A DNA stretch of 64,000 nt, from the NCBI RefSeq assembly GCF_028737195.1, contig NZ_JAQZAJ010000004.1, forward strand, positions 62,001 to 126,000. Reading direction: 5' to 3'. Below the pieces are notes generated by a model. The model was not told the DNA's origin. It made no database searches and was given only the letters and a program-made list of their open reading frames with translations. The position numbers were made by a program, and so were the translations under genes. Within the stretch, counting starts at the first letter, position 1, and each line of letters begins with the position of its first letter. The stretch is from Pseudovibrio exalbescens. GTDB lineage: Bacteria; Pseudomonadota; Alphaproteobacteria; Rhizobiales; Stappiaceae. Positions 48,593-57,866 of the stretch are shown here, piece by piece.

Positions 48593-49411
48593 CTACCCCG
48601 CTGCGGCAACGTTGTTGCCGGAGAGCGAACGCGCAATGAACAACGCGGCCCACGTGATCAGCCCCAGCACAACGGAAAGGCTGGCGGCACTTGCCATGTT
48701 CGCGCCAAGCGTGAACTCGGTATAGATGGTCATCGCCAGCACATCGATTTTGGTTGCAAGTGTGAAAGCCGTGCCAAACGCGCCAACGGATGTGGCAAAG
48801 CAGATGGCGCCTGAAGCAATCAGTCCGGGTTTCAAAGCGGGCAGAAGCACGTCTTTGATGACGCGCCACTGGCTCGCACCCAGAGAACGCGCGGCTTCTT
48901 CCAGCGAAATGTCGAGCTTCTCGGCTGCCGCCATAACGGTCAAGATCACCCGTGGGATCGAGAAGTACAGATAGCCGAGGAACAGGCCGGTCATGGAGTA
49001 GGCAAACACCAGCTTGCTGCCGGTCACCGCTTGGCTCACCGTTCCGATGAGGCCCTGACGGCCCGCGAGCATGATGATGAGAAAGCCTATGACGACACCG
49101 GGAAACGCCAGCGGGAAGGTCAGCATGGACACAAGCAGATTGGACCCTGGAAACTTGTTGCGTACCAAGAACACGCCCACGATGGTGGAAATGACCAGCG
49201 CGGTCAGTGTCACCACGAGGGAGAGCACCAGCGTTGCAATCAGCGCTTCGCGGTGGCGCGGCACGGTCAGGATGCTCCAATAGGCGGCCAGCCCCTCTTC
49301 TCCGCTGGCACCGGTGATCACCAGTTGCACCATGGGCAGCGCAAAGAACGCCAGAACCAGAATGCTCGCCGGAAGCAGCAAAAGCCCCATTGAAAGCGAG
49401 GAGTGTTTCAT
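48593..49411 (-). CDS. ABC transporter permease, subunit 1
   Basis: 272-aa permease with six helices; EAA loop LEEAARSLGASQWRVIKDVLLPALKPG. Begins MKHSSLSMGLLLLPASILVLAF. Follows the binding-protein gene after a 108-bp gap that contains a stem-loop. Forms the channel with subunit 2. Confidence 0.92.
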   Translation of the reverse strand: MKHSSLSMGLLLLPASILVLAFFALPMVQLVITGASGEEGLAAYWSILTVPRHREALIATLVLSLVVTLTALVISTIVGVFLVRNKFPGSNLLVSMLTFPLAFPGVVIGFLIIMLAGRQGLIGTVSQAVTGSKLVFAYSMTGLFLGYLYFSIPRVILTVMAAAEKLDISLEEAARSLGASQWRVIKDVLLPALKPGLIASGAICFATSVGAFGTAFTLATKIDVLAMTIYTEFTLGANMASAASLSVVLGLITWAALFIARSLSGNNVAAAG

Positions 49412-49467
49412 TGGATAGGTCCAGAGAGTTGGGATGGGCTGCGCGCGTTTGTAGCGCGTTTTGAAAG

Positions 49468-49504
49468 CCCCTTCAGAGCCGATGGGTGGGAGACCCTGAA
49501 GGGG
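49468..49504 (-). repeat. Stem-loop between binding-protein and permease genes
   Basis: CCCCTTCAG (49468-49476) / CTGAAGGGG (49496-49504), 16 bp after the binding-protein stop on the minus strand. A 3' stabilising or attenuating hairpin, giving more receptor than permease. Confidence 0.65.
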
Positions 49505-49519
49505 GAGACGAAGTGCGGA

Positions 49520-50533
49520 TTAGCGTACTTCGTTCAGATAGGCCTCTTTGAAAGCTTCCTGGGCTGTCGCCATTTTGGCGTAGTCCACTGGCTTGGCGCG
49601 GGCGTATTCTGCTTCTGGCAGGAACTTGGCAGCCGCTTCCTCAGACATTGCAGAGGCGCGCACTGGACGCAGGAACGCGTTTGCCCAAACAGCCTGACCC
49701 TTGTCTGACATGATGAAATCAAGGATTTCCTTGCCCTTTTCCGGGTTCGGAGAGTTCTTGACCAAGCTCATCACATAGGGAACCACAACGGTGCCTTCCG
49801 CTGGAATGACGAACTCAACATTGGCTTCGTCAGTGTACTTTGCGCGGTAGGCGTTGAAGTCGTAGTCCAGCAGGATCGGGATTTCGCCGGACAGGACGCG
49901 GGCATAGGAGGTTTGCTTTGGAACGATCGGGTCGTTTTCACCCAGTTCCTTGAACCAGTTGATGCCCGGCTGCCAGTTGTCGAAATCACCGCCCATGGCG
50001 CGGTTCACGGCAACTGCGCCAGCATAGCCGACGAATGCGGAGGTTGGGTCAAGGTAGCCCACCATGCCGCGGTACTCTTCCTTGAGAAGATCGGCCCATG
50101 AGGTTGGGACTGGTGCCCCGCCCAGAGCGTCCTTGTTCACGAAGAAGCCCAGAGTGCCAGAGTGAATGGTGAACCAACGGCCTTCCGGATCCTTCAGGCC
50201 TTCCGGAATTTCGTCGAAATGCGCTGGCTTGTAAGCCTCAACGACGCCCTTTTCACCGGCCTGAATGCCAAATGACACGCCATAGTAGGCAATGTCTGCG
50301 ACCGGGTTGTCCTTTTCAGCCAGCAGCTGGGAAAGGGTTTGGCCGGAGTTCTTGTTGTCGTGTGGCAGAACATACCCGAGTTCTTTCTCGATGTTCTTCA
50401 GCTGGCCTGCCCAGTCTGCCCATTGAGGAGGACAATTGTAGCAAATCGCGTCTGCCGCTTGCGCTGAAGCGAAAGGCGCACTAACCATGAGAGTTGCGCC
50501 GAGCGCGACGGACTTCAGTACCTTCGAAAACAT
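49520..50533 (-). CDS. ABC transporter substrate-binding protein
   Basis: 337-aa periplasmic receptor with signal peptide (about 1-26, SAQAA-DAI). The mature end starts DAICYNCPPQWADWAGQL with two cysteines three residues apart; then HDNKNSGQTLSQLLAEKDNP, ADIAYYGVSFGIQAG, and the C-terminal domain. Class of Fbp/phosphonate/thiamine-like receptors. Start ATG 50533 chosen over 50551, as the upstream codons overlap the lacI-type stop region. It is 14 bp downstream of the LacI regulator gene. Ligand unknown; a phosphorylated organic compound is suggested by the phosphoesterase in the operon. Confidence 0.88.
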   Translation of the reverse strand: MFSKVLKSVALGATLMVSAPFASAQAADAICYNCPPQWADWAGQLKNIEKELGYVLPHDNKNSGQTLSQLLAEKDNPVADIAYYGVSFGIQAGEKGVVEAYKPAHFDEIPEGLKDPEGRWFTIHSGTLGFFVNKDALGGAPVPTSWADLLKEEYRGMVGYLDPTSAFVGYAGAVAVNRAMGGDFDNWQPGINWFKELGENDPIVPKQTSYARVLSGEIPILLDYDFNAYRAKYTDEANVEFVIPAEGTVVVPYVMSLVKNSPNPEKGKEILDFIMSDKGQAVWANAFLRPVRASAMSEEAAAKFLPEAEYARAKPVDYAKMATAQEAFKEAYLNEVR

Positions 50534-50547
50534 AACAGTACCCCTGT

Positions 50548-51618
50548 TCATGCTTTTGGTTGCAATGGGTCTGAGGACGATGGTGGGGACTTGGTTGCAG
50601 CCGGCCCCACCGACTCGCCCTCTTGATAGTCGTGGGCAAGCAACTGCGTTGCAGCACAGGCCTCCCCTTTCAACTGGCTGAGCACGAGGGCAGCAGCCTT
50701 TTCACCCATCTCTCGCGACGGCTGGGTTATGGATGCGAGAGTGGGAGACATGAGGGAGCCGATGGCAATGCCATCCACCCCGATTACAGAGACATCGCCG
50801 GGGACGCGGACGCTGCGGCGGCGCAGCTCCTTCATCACAGCAATGGCAAGAAGGTCATTGGAGCAAAACAGCGCGGTCGGGCCGGTGGCAGAGCCCACAT
50901 TCAGACTGTCCAGCGCGCTGGCAACTTCGGCGCTTACGAAATCCACTTCGCACACGCGAGGGTTCGGCAAGCCCGCTTCCGTCAGTGCGCGTTCAAAGCC
51001 CATGCGGCGTGCGCGGCTTCGGTCTGACGCGGAAAAGTGCCCGGCGATCATGGCCATGGACTTGTGCCCCAAGGCGATCAGCTTCTTTGCCACATCCCGG
51101 CCAACCTGCTCATTGTCAACGGTCACCAGCGGCATGGCATCGCGTGTTGCATCGTTTTCCTGATTGAACACCAGCACTGAGGGTACTTTTGCGGCTTTCA
51201 ACAGCGCCAAACCTTCGCATTGGGACGGGTTGGTCACGGTCAGGATTGCGGCGTCCACCTGATGGTTCAGGAATGTCTGTATGCCGTCCAGCTCCAGCTC
51301 CCTGTCATACTCGGAAACGGTTGCGAGCAAGGTGTAGCCTTCACGGCGGGCATGATCGTTCACCCCTGCGAAGATTTCAGCGAAGACAGGGTTGGAAAGC
51401 GAGGGAATTAGGATGCCGATATTGCGCGTTTGGCGGGTTTTTAACGACCGACCGGCCGCAGAGGGCCGATAGCCAAGAGCTTCCACTGCGGCATGCACCT
51501 TAGCGGCAACTTCAGTGCTCACACGCCCTTTGCCTTTGCCATTCAGCAAACGCGAGACGGTGGCAACAGAAACACCTGCGTGTTGTGCAACATCTTTGAT
51601 GGTCGTTGAACCGGCCAT
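50548..51618 (-). CDS. LacI family transcriptional regulator
   Basis: 356 aa. N-terminal HTH TIKDVAQHAGVSVATVSRLLNG (6-27) with hinge helix RPSAAGRSLKTR, then the ribose-binding-like core (IGILIPSLSNPVFAEIFAGVN, LFCSNDLLAIAVMKEL, VIGVDGIAIGSLMSPTLASI). First gene of the minus-strand operon lacI-SBP-permease-permease-ATPase-phosphoesterase. A perfect 16-bp palindrome 36 bp upstream of its start is the evident operator, so it represses its own operon. Confidence 0.93.
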   Translation of the reverse strand: MAGSTTIKDVAQHAGVSVATVSRLLNGKGKGRVSTEVAAKVHAAVEALGYRPSAAGRSLKTRQTRNIGILIPSLSNPVFAEIFAGVNDHARREGYTLLATVSEYDRELELDGIQTFLNHQVDAAILTVTNPSQCEGLALLKAAKVPSVLVFNQENDATRDAMPLVTVDNEQVGRDVAKKLIALGHKSMAMIAGHFSASDRSRARRMGFERALTEAGLPNPRVCEVDFVSAEVASALDSLNVGSATGPTALFCSNDLLAIAVMKELRRRSVRVPGDVSVIGVDGIAIGSLMSPTLASITQPSREMGEKAAALVLSQLKGEACAATQLLAHDYQEGESVGPAATKSPPSSSDPLQPKA

Positions 51619-52062
51619 GGTGGACAGTCATCCTCGTTAATCTCGAGGGGCGAAGGTAAACGTTTACCTCTAGGGTTCAAGTGAACTTTTGATGACGTTT
51701 TTTGAGATGAAATGTCAGAGGCTTAGGTGATTGTGCGAAAGTGCTGATTGTTCTCGTTCGGGCTTGGTCCGTCCTCACACGTACGTGTCACTTCGTGTTT
51801 TTGGTGTTGGTACTCGGTCGTTAAGGGGCTTTGGGGTGTGTCACTGTCGTAGATGACGACATTTATAAGTGTCTATACATATAGTTTTGGGTCTATCATT
51901 TAACGCTCTTATGGATGTATCAATGTTAGTTATATTTTAAAATACTATGCAATGTGAAGAACAGTTGGGGGATATTGGAAATCTTAACTAATCTATACTT
52001 TCAATAGGTGGCATATAGATATATTAGGTTGTACCAGTTACACAAGAAATCGAGTTCGATCC
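51619..52062. other. 444-bp divergent region lacI / chemoreceptor
   Basis: Holds the LacI operator (51654-51669), the perfect palindrome ACACGTACGTGT (51777-51788), and an AT-rich 250-bp part before the chemoreceptor start. No ORF of interest. Confidence 0.5.
51654..51669. promoter_or_regulatory. LacI-family operator AGGTAAACGTTTACCT
   Basis: Perfect 16-bp palindrome with the central CG and AAACGTTT core typical of LacI/PurR-family operators, directly upstream of the LacI regulator gene. Confidence 0.88.
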
Positions 52063-54039
52063 ATGTCACGAGCACATCTTTCAGCGAGATCATCCATCAG
52101 CATACTCAATAGCATCATGACCAAGGTACTGATTGTTGCAATTGGTGCCGTGTTTGTGGTTTTCGCTGGCTTTGCCTACTACAACGATGCGTTGCAGAGC
52201 GATTCAATCAGCAAAGAAGTTTCCAACTATCTGGACAGTGTTGGCAGCACCACTGCAAACAGCATCAACAATTGGCTGCAAGGCCGTATCATGTTGACCT
52301 CGGCTGTGGCTGAAATTGCCGCCAACCTGGAAGAGGGTGAGGATCCTGTCACCGCATTGAAGCGTGACTTCATGACCGAGAACTTCGAGTTCTCTTACAT
52401 GGGCACACAGGATGGACAGTTTCACATGTGGCCAAAAGGCCCGGTGCCGGATGGCTTCGATCCACGCACCCGCCCATGGTACAAGGATGCGGTTCGTGCA
52501 GGCGGAGCGGTTCTAACCGAACCCTATGTGGCGACTGCAAATGGCGAACTCACACTGTCCGTTGCCGCGCCAAGCACCCATGAAGGCCGCCTTGCGGGTG
52601 TTGTCGGCAGCGATTTTACAATCAACGAACTCGTTGAGATGCTCCAGCAGGCCAACCTGAACGGTGCGGGCCATGCCTATCTTGTTTCTGAAACCGGCAA
52701 GGTCTTGGTTCACAGCAACCGTGAGTTCATGGACAAATCCCTGACGGATATCTACCCGGAGGGCGCGCCTGCCATCTCCGCAAAGATTTCTGAGGTTGTT
52801 GAAGGCGACCATACCGCGCTGATTACCTTCCGGGAAATTTCTGGCCTTCCGGTCAAGTGGTATGTCGCGTTGTCCTTAAACAAGGATGTGGCATTTGCAA
52901 ACCTGACGCGTTTCCGCATGTCAGCAGCCATTGCCACCGGTCTAGCGGCGTTGCTGATGATTGTCGTACTGGGCTTCTGTCTGACCAAGATTGTTGCCAA
53001 GCCGCTGCGCAAGATCACCGAGGCCATGTCCATCCTCGCCATGGGTAACCACGGTGTTGATGTGTCTGGTACGGATCGCAAGGATGAGATCGGCGAAATG
53101 GCGTCAGCAGTGCTTATCTTCAAGCAAAATGCCATTGAGCAGGAAGAAATGCGCCTTCTGCAGGCTGAAGAGGAAGAAGCCAAACGCCGCCGGATGGAGC
53201 GCGTTGACGAGCTGATCTGCGAGTTTGACCGAGCAGTGGGCGATGTTCTGGGGACTATCACCTCCTCCTCTTCCGAGCTTGAGAGCACGGCAACCCACCT
53301 CACCTCCACGGCGGACGCTGGAAGCGAGAACGCGGCCACTGTTGCGGCAGCTTCCGAAGAAGCGTCAACAAATGTGCGCTCGGTCGCTGCGGCATCAGAG
53401 GAGCTGGCAGCTTCCATTTCCGAAATCGCTCGTCAGGTGAACAAGTCCCGTGAAATAGCAGAGCGTGCATCCGGCGCGGCTGCCGAAACAGACAACACCG
53501 TTCAAAGCCTTGTGGCGACGACGGACCGCATCAGTCAGATCGTTGGCTTGATCAGCGATATCGCAGAGCAAACCAACCTTCTTGCATTGAACGCAACGAT
53601 TGAGGCCGCGCGCGCGGGTGAAATGGGTAAAGGCTTTGCGGTCGTGGCTTCCGAGGTCAAGTCGCTTGCCGACCAAACCTCCAAGGCAACGGAAGAGATC
53701 GCAGGTCAGATCAACTCCATGCAGTCGGTCTCCAATGAAGCGGCAACAGCGATCCGTGACATCGGGAGCGTCATTAACGAGATCAATGCCATTTCCTCCG
53801 AAATCTCTGCAGCTGTCGACCAACAGGGCAGTGCCACACAGGAGATTGCCCATAACGTCAGTGAAGCGGCGAAGGGTACCCAGGAAGTCTCCGAAAGCAC
53901 GGTCTTGGTGAAGCAGGGTGCCTCCGATACCAAGCACAACGCCTCACGGGTGCTGACTGCGGCGCATGACCTTTCCGGCAAGTCCGACACCCTGCGTGAA
54001 ACAGTGGAACACTTCGTCCAATCAATCCGTTCTGCCTAA
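52063..54039 (+). CDS. Methyl-accepting chemotaxis protein, Cache type (copy 1)
   Basis: 658-aa chemoreceptor. TM1 about 19-39, periplasmic double-Cache sensor (about 45-285) with the ligand-pocket motif [11 protein letters not shown] followed by [15 protein letters not shown]2 near 290-312, HAMP ([15 protein letters not shown] to [13 protein letters not shown]), then a long cytoplasmic signalling coiled coil with the conserved tip around [20 protein letters not shown]. No CheR-binding pentapeptide at the C-terminus (ends SIRSA). dCache receptors with this motif usually sense amino acids or other small organics. Tandem paralogue of the next gene; own terminator. Confidence 0.95.
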   Translation: MSRAHLSARSSISILNSIMTKVLIVAIGAVFVVFAGFAYYNDALQSDSISKEVSNYLDSVGSTTANSINNWLQGRIMLTSAVAEIAANLEEGEDPVTALKRDFMTENFEFSYMGTQDGQFHMWPKGPVPDGFDPRTRPWYKDAVRAGGAVLTEPYVATANGELTLSVAAPSTHEGRLAGVVGSDFTINELVEMLQQANLNGAGHAYLVSETGKVLVHSNREFMDKSLTDIYPEGAPAISAKISEVVEGDHTALITFREISGLPVKWYVALSLNKDVAFANLTRFRMSAAIATGLAALLMIVVLGFCLTKIVAKPLRKITEAMSILAMGNHGVDVSGTDRKDEIGEMASAVLIFKQNAIEQEEMRLLQAEEEEAKRRRMERVDELICEFDRAVGDVLGTITSSSSELESTATHLTSTADAGSENAATVAAASEEASTNVRSVAAASEELAASISEIARQVNKSREIAERASGAAAETDNTVQSLVATTDRISQIVGLISDIAEQTNLLALNATIEAARAGEMGKGFAVVASEVKSLADQTSKATEEIAGQINSMQSVSNEAATAIRDIGSVINEINAISSEISAAVDQQGSATQEIAHNVSEAAKGTQEVSESTVLVKQGASDTKHNASRVLTAAHDLSGKSDTLRETVEHFVQSIRSA

Positions 54040-54382
54040 CTCACGCTATACATGACTTGATTTAAGTCTCGGGCTCGCATCACGGTGCGGGCCCTTCTTT
54101 TTGGTCAATGCTTACCCTTGGAAAGATGAAACGAATCCTCGCAATAATCGACCAGTAAATCCCGAATTTGATTTGCGCCGCCGAAGAACTCTTATTCTGG
54201 AACGGCTTTTTCTATCATTTTCATGTCAAAATTGCTTACTTTAACGGTTATCAGGCCACTTCCTGCACGACATGCGGGAAAACCCCTGCCATTATGGTGA
54301 ATAAAAATAACCCATAAATGTTTGGTTAGGGTTTGCATCGCTACCCTAGGGGCAATTCGATCACTGAAAATCCGGGCCTAAA
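54040..54382 (+). other. 343-bp spacer between the chemoreceptor genes
   Basis: Contains the terminator of copy 1 (54071-54102) and then about 280 bp without coding character that must carry the promoter of copy 2. No symmetric operator stands out. Confidence 0.5.
54071..54102 (+). terminator. Terminator of chemoreceptor copy 1
   Basis: GGGCTCGCA (54071-54079) / TGCGGGCCC (54086-54094) followed by TTCTTTTT. Confidence 0.85.
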
Positions 54383-56359
54383 ATGACATCTTCACATTCT
54401 CAGCAAACGGCTTCCGTCAAGCTGCTCGACAGCATCATGACGAAAGCTCTATTGGTTGCCGCCGCGGCCGTTTTCTTCGTTTTTGCCGCTTTCGCGCTCT
54501 ACAATGATGCGTTGCAAAGCAGTTCCATCAAAAAGGAAGTGTCAAGCTTCATGGATAACGTGGGGCAGACAACGGCGAACAGCATTAACAACTGGCTTCA
54601 GGGCCGCATCATGCTGATTGATGCGGTGGCCGAGACCGCCGGAAAAGTGCCTGCCAATGAGAATGTGGGTTCTGTGCTCCAGCACAGGTTCATGGAGGAG
54701 AACTTTCAGGCTTCCTATATCGGTGAAGAAACCGGGAAGTTTCATATCTGGCCGGCTTCAGACATGCCCGCCGATTACGATCCACGCGTGCGCCCTTGGT
54801 ACAAGGATGCCGCGCGCAAGGGTTCAGCGGTCCTTACGGATCCTTATGTAGATGCTTCCTCTCAGGAACTCATCATTTCCGTCGCTTCCCCAGTGCGCGG
54901 GAGCCGCGGTCTGATGGGTGTGGCAGGCGCTGACTTTGACATTGGCCGTCTGGTGAGCATGTTGCAACAGACCGACCTTAACGGGGCGGGCCACGCCTTC
55001 CTCGTTTCAAACTCTGGCAAGATCCTTGTTCATTCCGATAGCCGCCTGATCGCCAAGACATTGAATGAGGCTTACCCTAAGGGTGCGCCGCGTATCTCCA
55101 ATGAGATTTCTGAGGTCGAGGACGGCGATGGCACCTCGCTGGTCACTTTCCGCGCCATTGATGGCTTGCCGGTTGACTGGTATGTGGCACTGTCCATGGA
55201 CCGTGACGTTGCCTATGCCAACCTCACCCAGTTCCGCATCTCTGCTTCGATCGCGGTGGTGCTGGCAGCTCTGGTCATGGTTGTGGTTCTCGGCGTGTTC
55301 TTGACAAAGATGGTTGCAAAGCCAATCCGCGACATCACCGGCGCCATGGGAAGTCTTGCGCATGGCAACAACGCGGTTGAGATCGCAGGTGTTGGACGCA
55401 AGGATGAGATCGGCGCAATGGCTGATGCGGTTCTGATCTTCAAGCAAAATGCGATTGAAAAAGAACAGCTAGCTGCACAGCAGGCTGAGGAAGAAGCTGC
55501 AAAGCAGCGCCGTGTCGAACGCGTGAACCAGCTTATCCTGGATTTCGATGGCAGCGTGAGTGAGGTGCTGGAGACAATCAGCCGGTCTTCCGGGGATCTG
55601 GAAGGCACAGCCTCTCACCTGAACATGACGGCTGAATCCAGTGCCCGCAGTGCCGCGACAGTGGCAGCGGCCTCTGAAGAAGCCTCAACCAACGTGCGTT
55701 CCGTGGCAGCCGCCTCGGAAGAGCTGGCAGCGTCGATCTCCGAGATTGCACGTCAGGTGAACAAGTCTCGCGAGATTGCAGAGCGCGCAGCTGGTGCAGC
55801 GACGCAAACGGACGGGACCGTTCAAAGCCTTGTCACAACAACGGATCGTATCAGTCAGATCGTGGGTCTCATCAGCGATATTGCTGAACAGACCAACCTG
55901 TTGGCGCTGAATGCCACCATTGAGGCGGCCCGTGCCGGTGAAATGGGTAAAGGGTTTGCGGTCGTGGCTTCTGAAGTGAAGTCCCTCGCCGACCAGACCT
56001 CCAAGGCAACGGAAGAGATCGCAGGTCAGATCAACTCCATGCAGACTGTCTCCAATGAAGCGGCAACGGCAATCCGCGGAATTGGTTCGGTGATCAGCGA
56101 AATCAACGCCATCTCCTCCGAGATTTCCGCAGCTGTTGATCAGCAGGGTGCAGCCACGCAGGAAATCGCTCATAACGTCAGCGAAGCGGCCAAGGGTACG
56201 CAGGAAGTGTCCGAAAGCACCGTTCTGGTGACGCAAGGCGCTTCTGAGACCGAAGAAAACGCGCAGCGGGTTCTTTCTGCCGCTAATGACCTTTCTGCCA
56301 AGTCCGCCAACCTGCAGAATACGGTGAGCGACTTCGTGCAGGCGATCCGTACCGCCTGA
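54383..56359 (+). CDS. Methyl-accepting chemotaxis protein, Cache type (copy 2)
   Basis: 658 aa, exactly as long as copy 1 and alignable end to end without gaps I can detect. Same architecture: TM1 about 19-39, double Cache with [11 protein letters not shown] and [15 protein letters not shown]2, HAMP, signalling domain. From about residue 425 to the end the two proteins are nearly identical, while the sensor halves have diverged (for example [13 protein letters not shown] versus [13 protein letters not shown]). Ends QAIRTA without a CheR pentapeptide. The pair suggests duplication followed by ligand divergence with sequence homogenisation of the signalling half. Confidence 0.95.
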   Translation: MTSSHSQQTASVKLLDSIMTKALLVAAAAVFFVFAAFALYNDALQSSSIKKEVSSFMDNVGQTTANSINNWLQGRIMLIDAVAETAGKVPANENVGSVLQHRFMEENFQASYIGEETGKFHIWPASDMPADYDPRVRPWYKDAARKGSAVLTDPYVDASSQELIISVASPVRGSRGLMGVAGADFDIGRLVSMLQQTDLNGAGHAFLVSNSGKILVHSDSRLIAKTLNEAYPKGAPRISNEISEVEDGDGTSLVTFRAIDGLPVDWYVALSMDRDVAYANLTQFRISASIAVVLAALVMVVVLGVFLTKMVAKPIRDITGAMGSLAHGNNAVEIAGVGRKDEIGAMADAVLIFKQNAIEKEQLAAQQAEEEAAKQRRVERVNQLILDFDGSVSEVLETISRSSGDLEGTASHLNMTAESSARSAATVAAASEEASTNVRSVAAASEELAASISEIARQVNKSREIAERAAGAATQTDGTVQSLVTTTDRISQIVGLISDIAEQTNLLALNATIEAARAGEMGKGFAVVASEVKSLADQTSKATEEIAGQINSMQTVSNEAATAIRGIGSVISEINAISSEISAAVDQQGAATQEIAHNVSEAAKGTQEVSESTVLVTQGASETEENAQRVLSAANDLSAKSANLQNTVSDFVQAIRTA

Positions 56360-56382
56360 CGCACAACATGGCCCATAAAGTG

Positions 56383-56412
56383 AAAAGGCTCCCATTCTTG
56401 GGGGCCTTTTTT
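56383..56412 (+). terminator. Terminator of chemoreceptor copy 2
   Basis: AAAAGGCTCCC / GGGGGCCTTTT (one mismatch) followed by TTTT. Confidence 0.85.
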
Positions 56413-56429
56413 ATGCGCTTGCGATGGGA

Positions 56430-56918
56430 TTAGTCTAGGAGGGCAGCGTTGTAAGCAGATGCAGCCAGTGCTGTGTCCAGCGCAACGAGCTTCAGAACGG
56501 CCTCCTGCGCTTGAAACTTGAGCGCATTATCTAGCCCCGCTGCGCCGAGGATTTTTGCTCTGATCAGTTCGGAAAATACGGCGGAGCCTGCGATGTACCA
56601 ACCAAATGGCAAATCTCGCACGCGATAGCTGATCGCCATGCGCATGGTCGAACGCACATAGTCTTCACCAAGGCGGCTCGTAAACAGCATGGTGATGTTT
56701 CTTTTTTGCTTGTCTATCAGAGCGCTGCGTTCGGCGTAGGTGTAATCGCCAAGACCGTCAATCAAACTCGTGCGGTCGTGAAACGCCACCAGAACATCGT
56801 CCAGCTCTGGCGCAATGTGAGGCCAAATGGACAACAGAACAGTCAAATCGCCCTCAGTAATGCCGAGGAAACGACGATAATCGGGAACAATACTGTCTAG
56901 GTCCGAGTAAAGGTCCAT
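56430..56918 (-). CDS. Single-domain globin-coupled-sensor-like protein lacking proximal His
   Basis: 162-aa protein consisting only of a protoglobin/globin-coupled-sensor fold: DYRRFLGITEGDL, ERSALIDKQKRNITMLFTSRLGEDYV, then RMAISYRVRDLPFGWYI. In heme-binding members the segment is (V/A)H-x-R-x-G-L-x-P-x-WY, with the proximal heme ligand His; here that position is Tyr98. The paralogue at 57235 keeps His98. No output domain is attached. It may bind heme through Tyr, bind another ligand, or have lost heme. Convergent with chemoreceptor copy 2. Confidence 0.78.
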   Translation of the reverse strand: MDLYSDLDSIVPDYRRFLGITEGDLTVLLSIWPHIAPELDDVLVAFHDRTSLIDGLGDYTYAERSALIDKQKRNITMLFTSRLGEDYVRSTMRMAISYRVRDLPFGWYIAGSAVFSELIRAKILGAAGLDNALKFQAQEAVLKLVALDTALAASAYNAALLD

Positions 56919-57234
56919 CTCTCGCTAACATAAACAACGCCACAACTAAGAATTGACTAGCAAACCTAACTCTACGAAACAAGCTGATAAGGATGATGCA
57001 TGCTTAAGCGAACTCTAAATTAATGCATTGATCAGCAACGCCAGTGGGAAAACTCTCGTGGGTTCATAGGAGAATTGATCAAGTAGCTCTCAGAAAAGCC
57101 TTTGAATAGAACCTGTTGCCGCTTGAGTTGACTAGGATGGCGCCATGTAGAGTGCGCAACTTGAGCTAAAATCTGCGCAATTCATAGATGTGGAAAACTT
57201 CAGCAACAAGATTTTGGTGCGCTAGGTGCCTCGT
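56919..57234 (-). other. 316-bp spacer between the two globin-domain genes
   Basis: No ORF or clear operator. AT-rich, containing the promoter of the upstream-facing 56430 gene and no strong terminator hairpin for 57235. Confidence 0.45.
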
Positions 57235-57723
57235 TTAATCCAGCAGCACAGCTTCATAGGCGGAGGAAGCGACAGCGATGTCCAGTGAGACCAGCTTGCA
57301 AATGGCGTCTTCAGCCGCCCTCGCCCTTACCGGATCCCCCTCATGGCAAGCGGCAACGTGTTTGCAGATCATCTCTCCGATCACCACGTGGGAGTTGATG
57401 TACCATGCCAGAGGCAGGCCCTCTTCTCGGTGAGCCAGCGCCGTACGCATGGTTGAAGCAACATAGGCCCCGTCCAGCTTTCCATTCAAGAGAAGGGCAA
57501 TATGTGCTTTTTGTTTGCGGATCAAAGCCGGGCGTCGGGCCGCGGTGCGTTCGCCGAGGCCCTGCACTTTATCGGTCTTGTTGTGGAATTCGGAGAGGAG
57601 CGGTTCCAGTGCCGGCTCAAGTTCAGACCAAAGCGAGCGAGCTGTTTCAAGCATCTGATCATCGATGCCAAGAAATGCCCGGTACTTTGGAATAACGCTG
57701 GTCACTGGACGGTGTAGGCTCAT
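57235..57723 (-). CDS. Single-domain globin-coupled-sensor-like protein with proximal His
   Basis: 162 aa, a paralogue of the protein at 56430 with the same length and layout: KYRAFLGIDDQML, RPALIRKQKAHIALLLNGKLDGAYV, RTALAHREEGLPLAWYI with His98 at the proximal-ligand position and WY following. Ends SSAYEAVLLD, matching ASAYNAALLD of the paralogue. It should bind heme and sense oxygen or another gas, but has no attached methyl-accepting, cyclase or kinase domain. The adjoining chemoreceptors suggest, without proving, a role in aerotaxis signalling. Confidence 0.82.
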   Translation of the reverse strand: MSLHRPVTSVIPKYRAFLGIDDQMLETARSLWSELEPALEPLLSEFHNKTDKVQGLGERTAARRPALIRKQKAHIALLLNGKLDGAYVASTMRTALAHREEGLPLAWYINSHVVIGEMICKHVAACHEGDPVRARAAEDAICKLVSLDIAVASSAYEAVLLD

Positions 57724-57866
57724 AATTCCCTAAAACTCTAATTAATTCGCCAGCGTAACACCTAGGGTAGCATATGTCCTGACACAACACGCCAAGAGTT
57801 CATATTCTGTGTTTTCCTGAGATTTGTGCATCGCACTGCAAAATATTGCTGCGCGATGCACGGGAT

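Noticed and set aside
48593-49280. N-terminal half of a 497-aa frame running into permease subunit 2
   Set aside because: Out-of-frame reading of permease subunit 1; not a permease fusion.
51777-51788. Perfect palindrome ACACGTACGTGT
   Set aside because: Short, no second copy seen and no regulator to assign; noted but not called as an operator.
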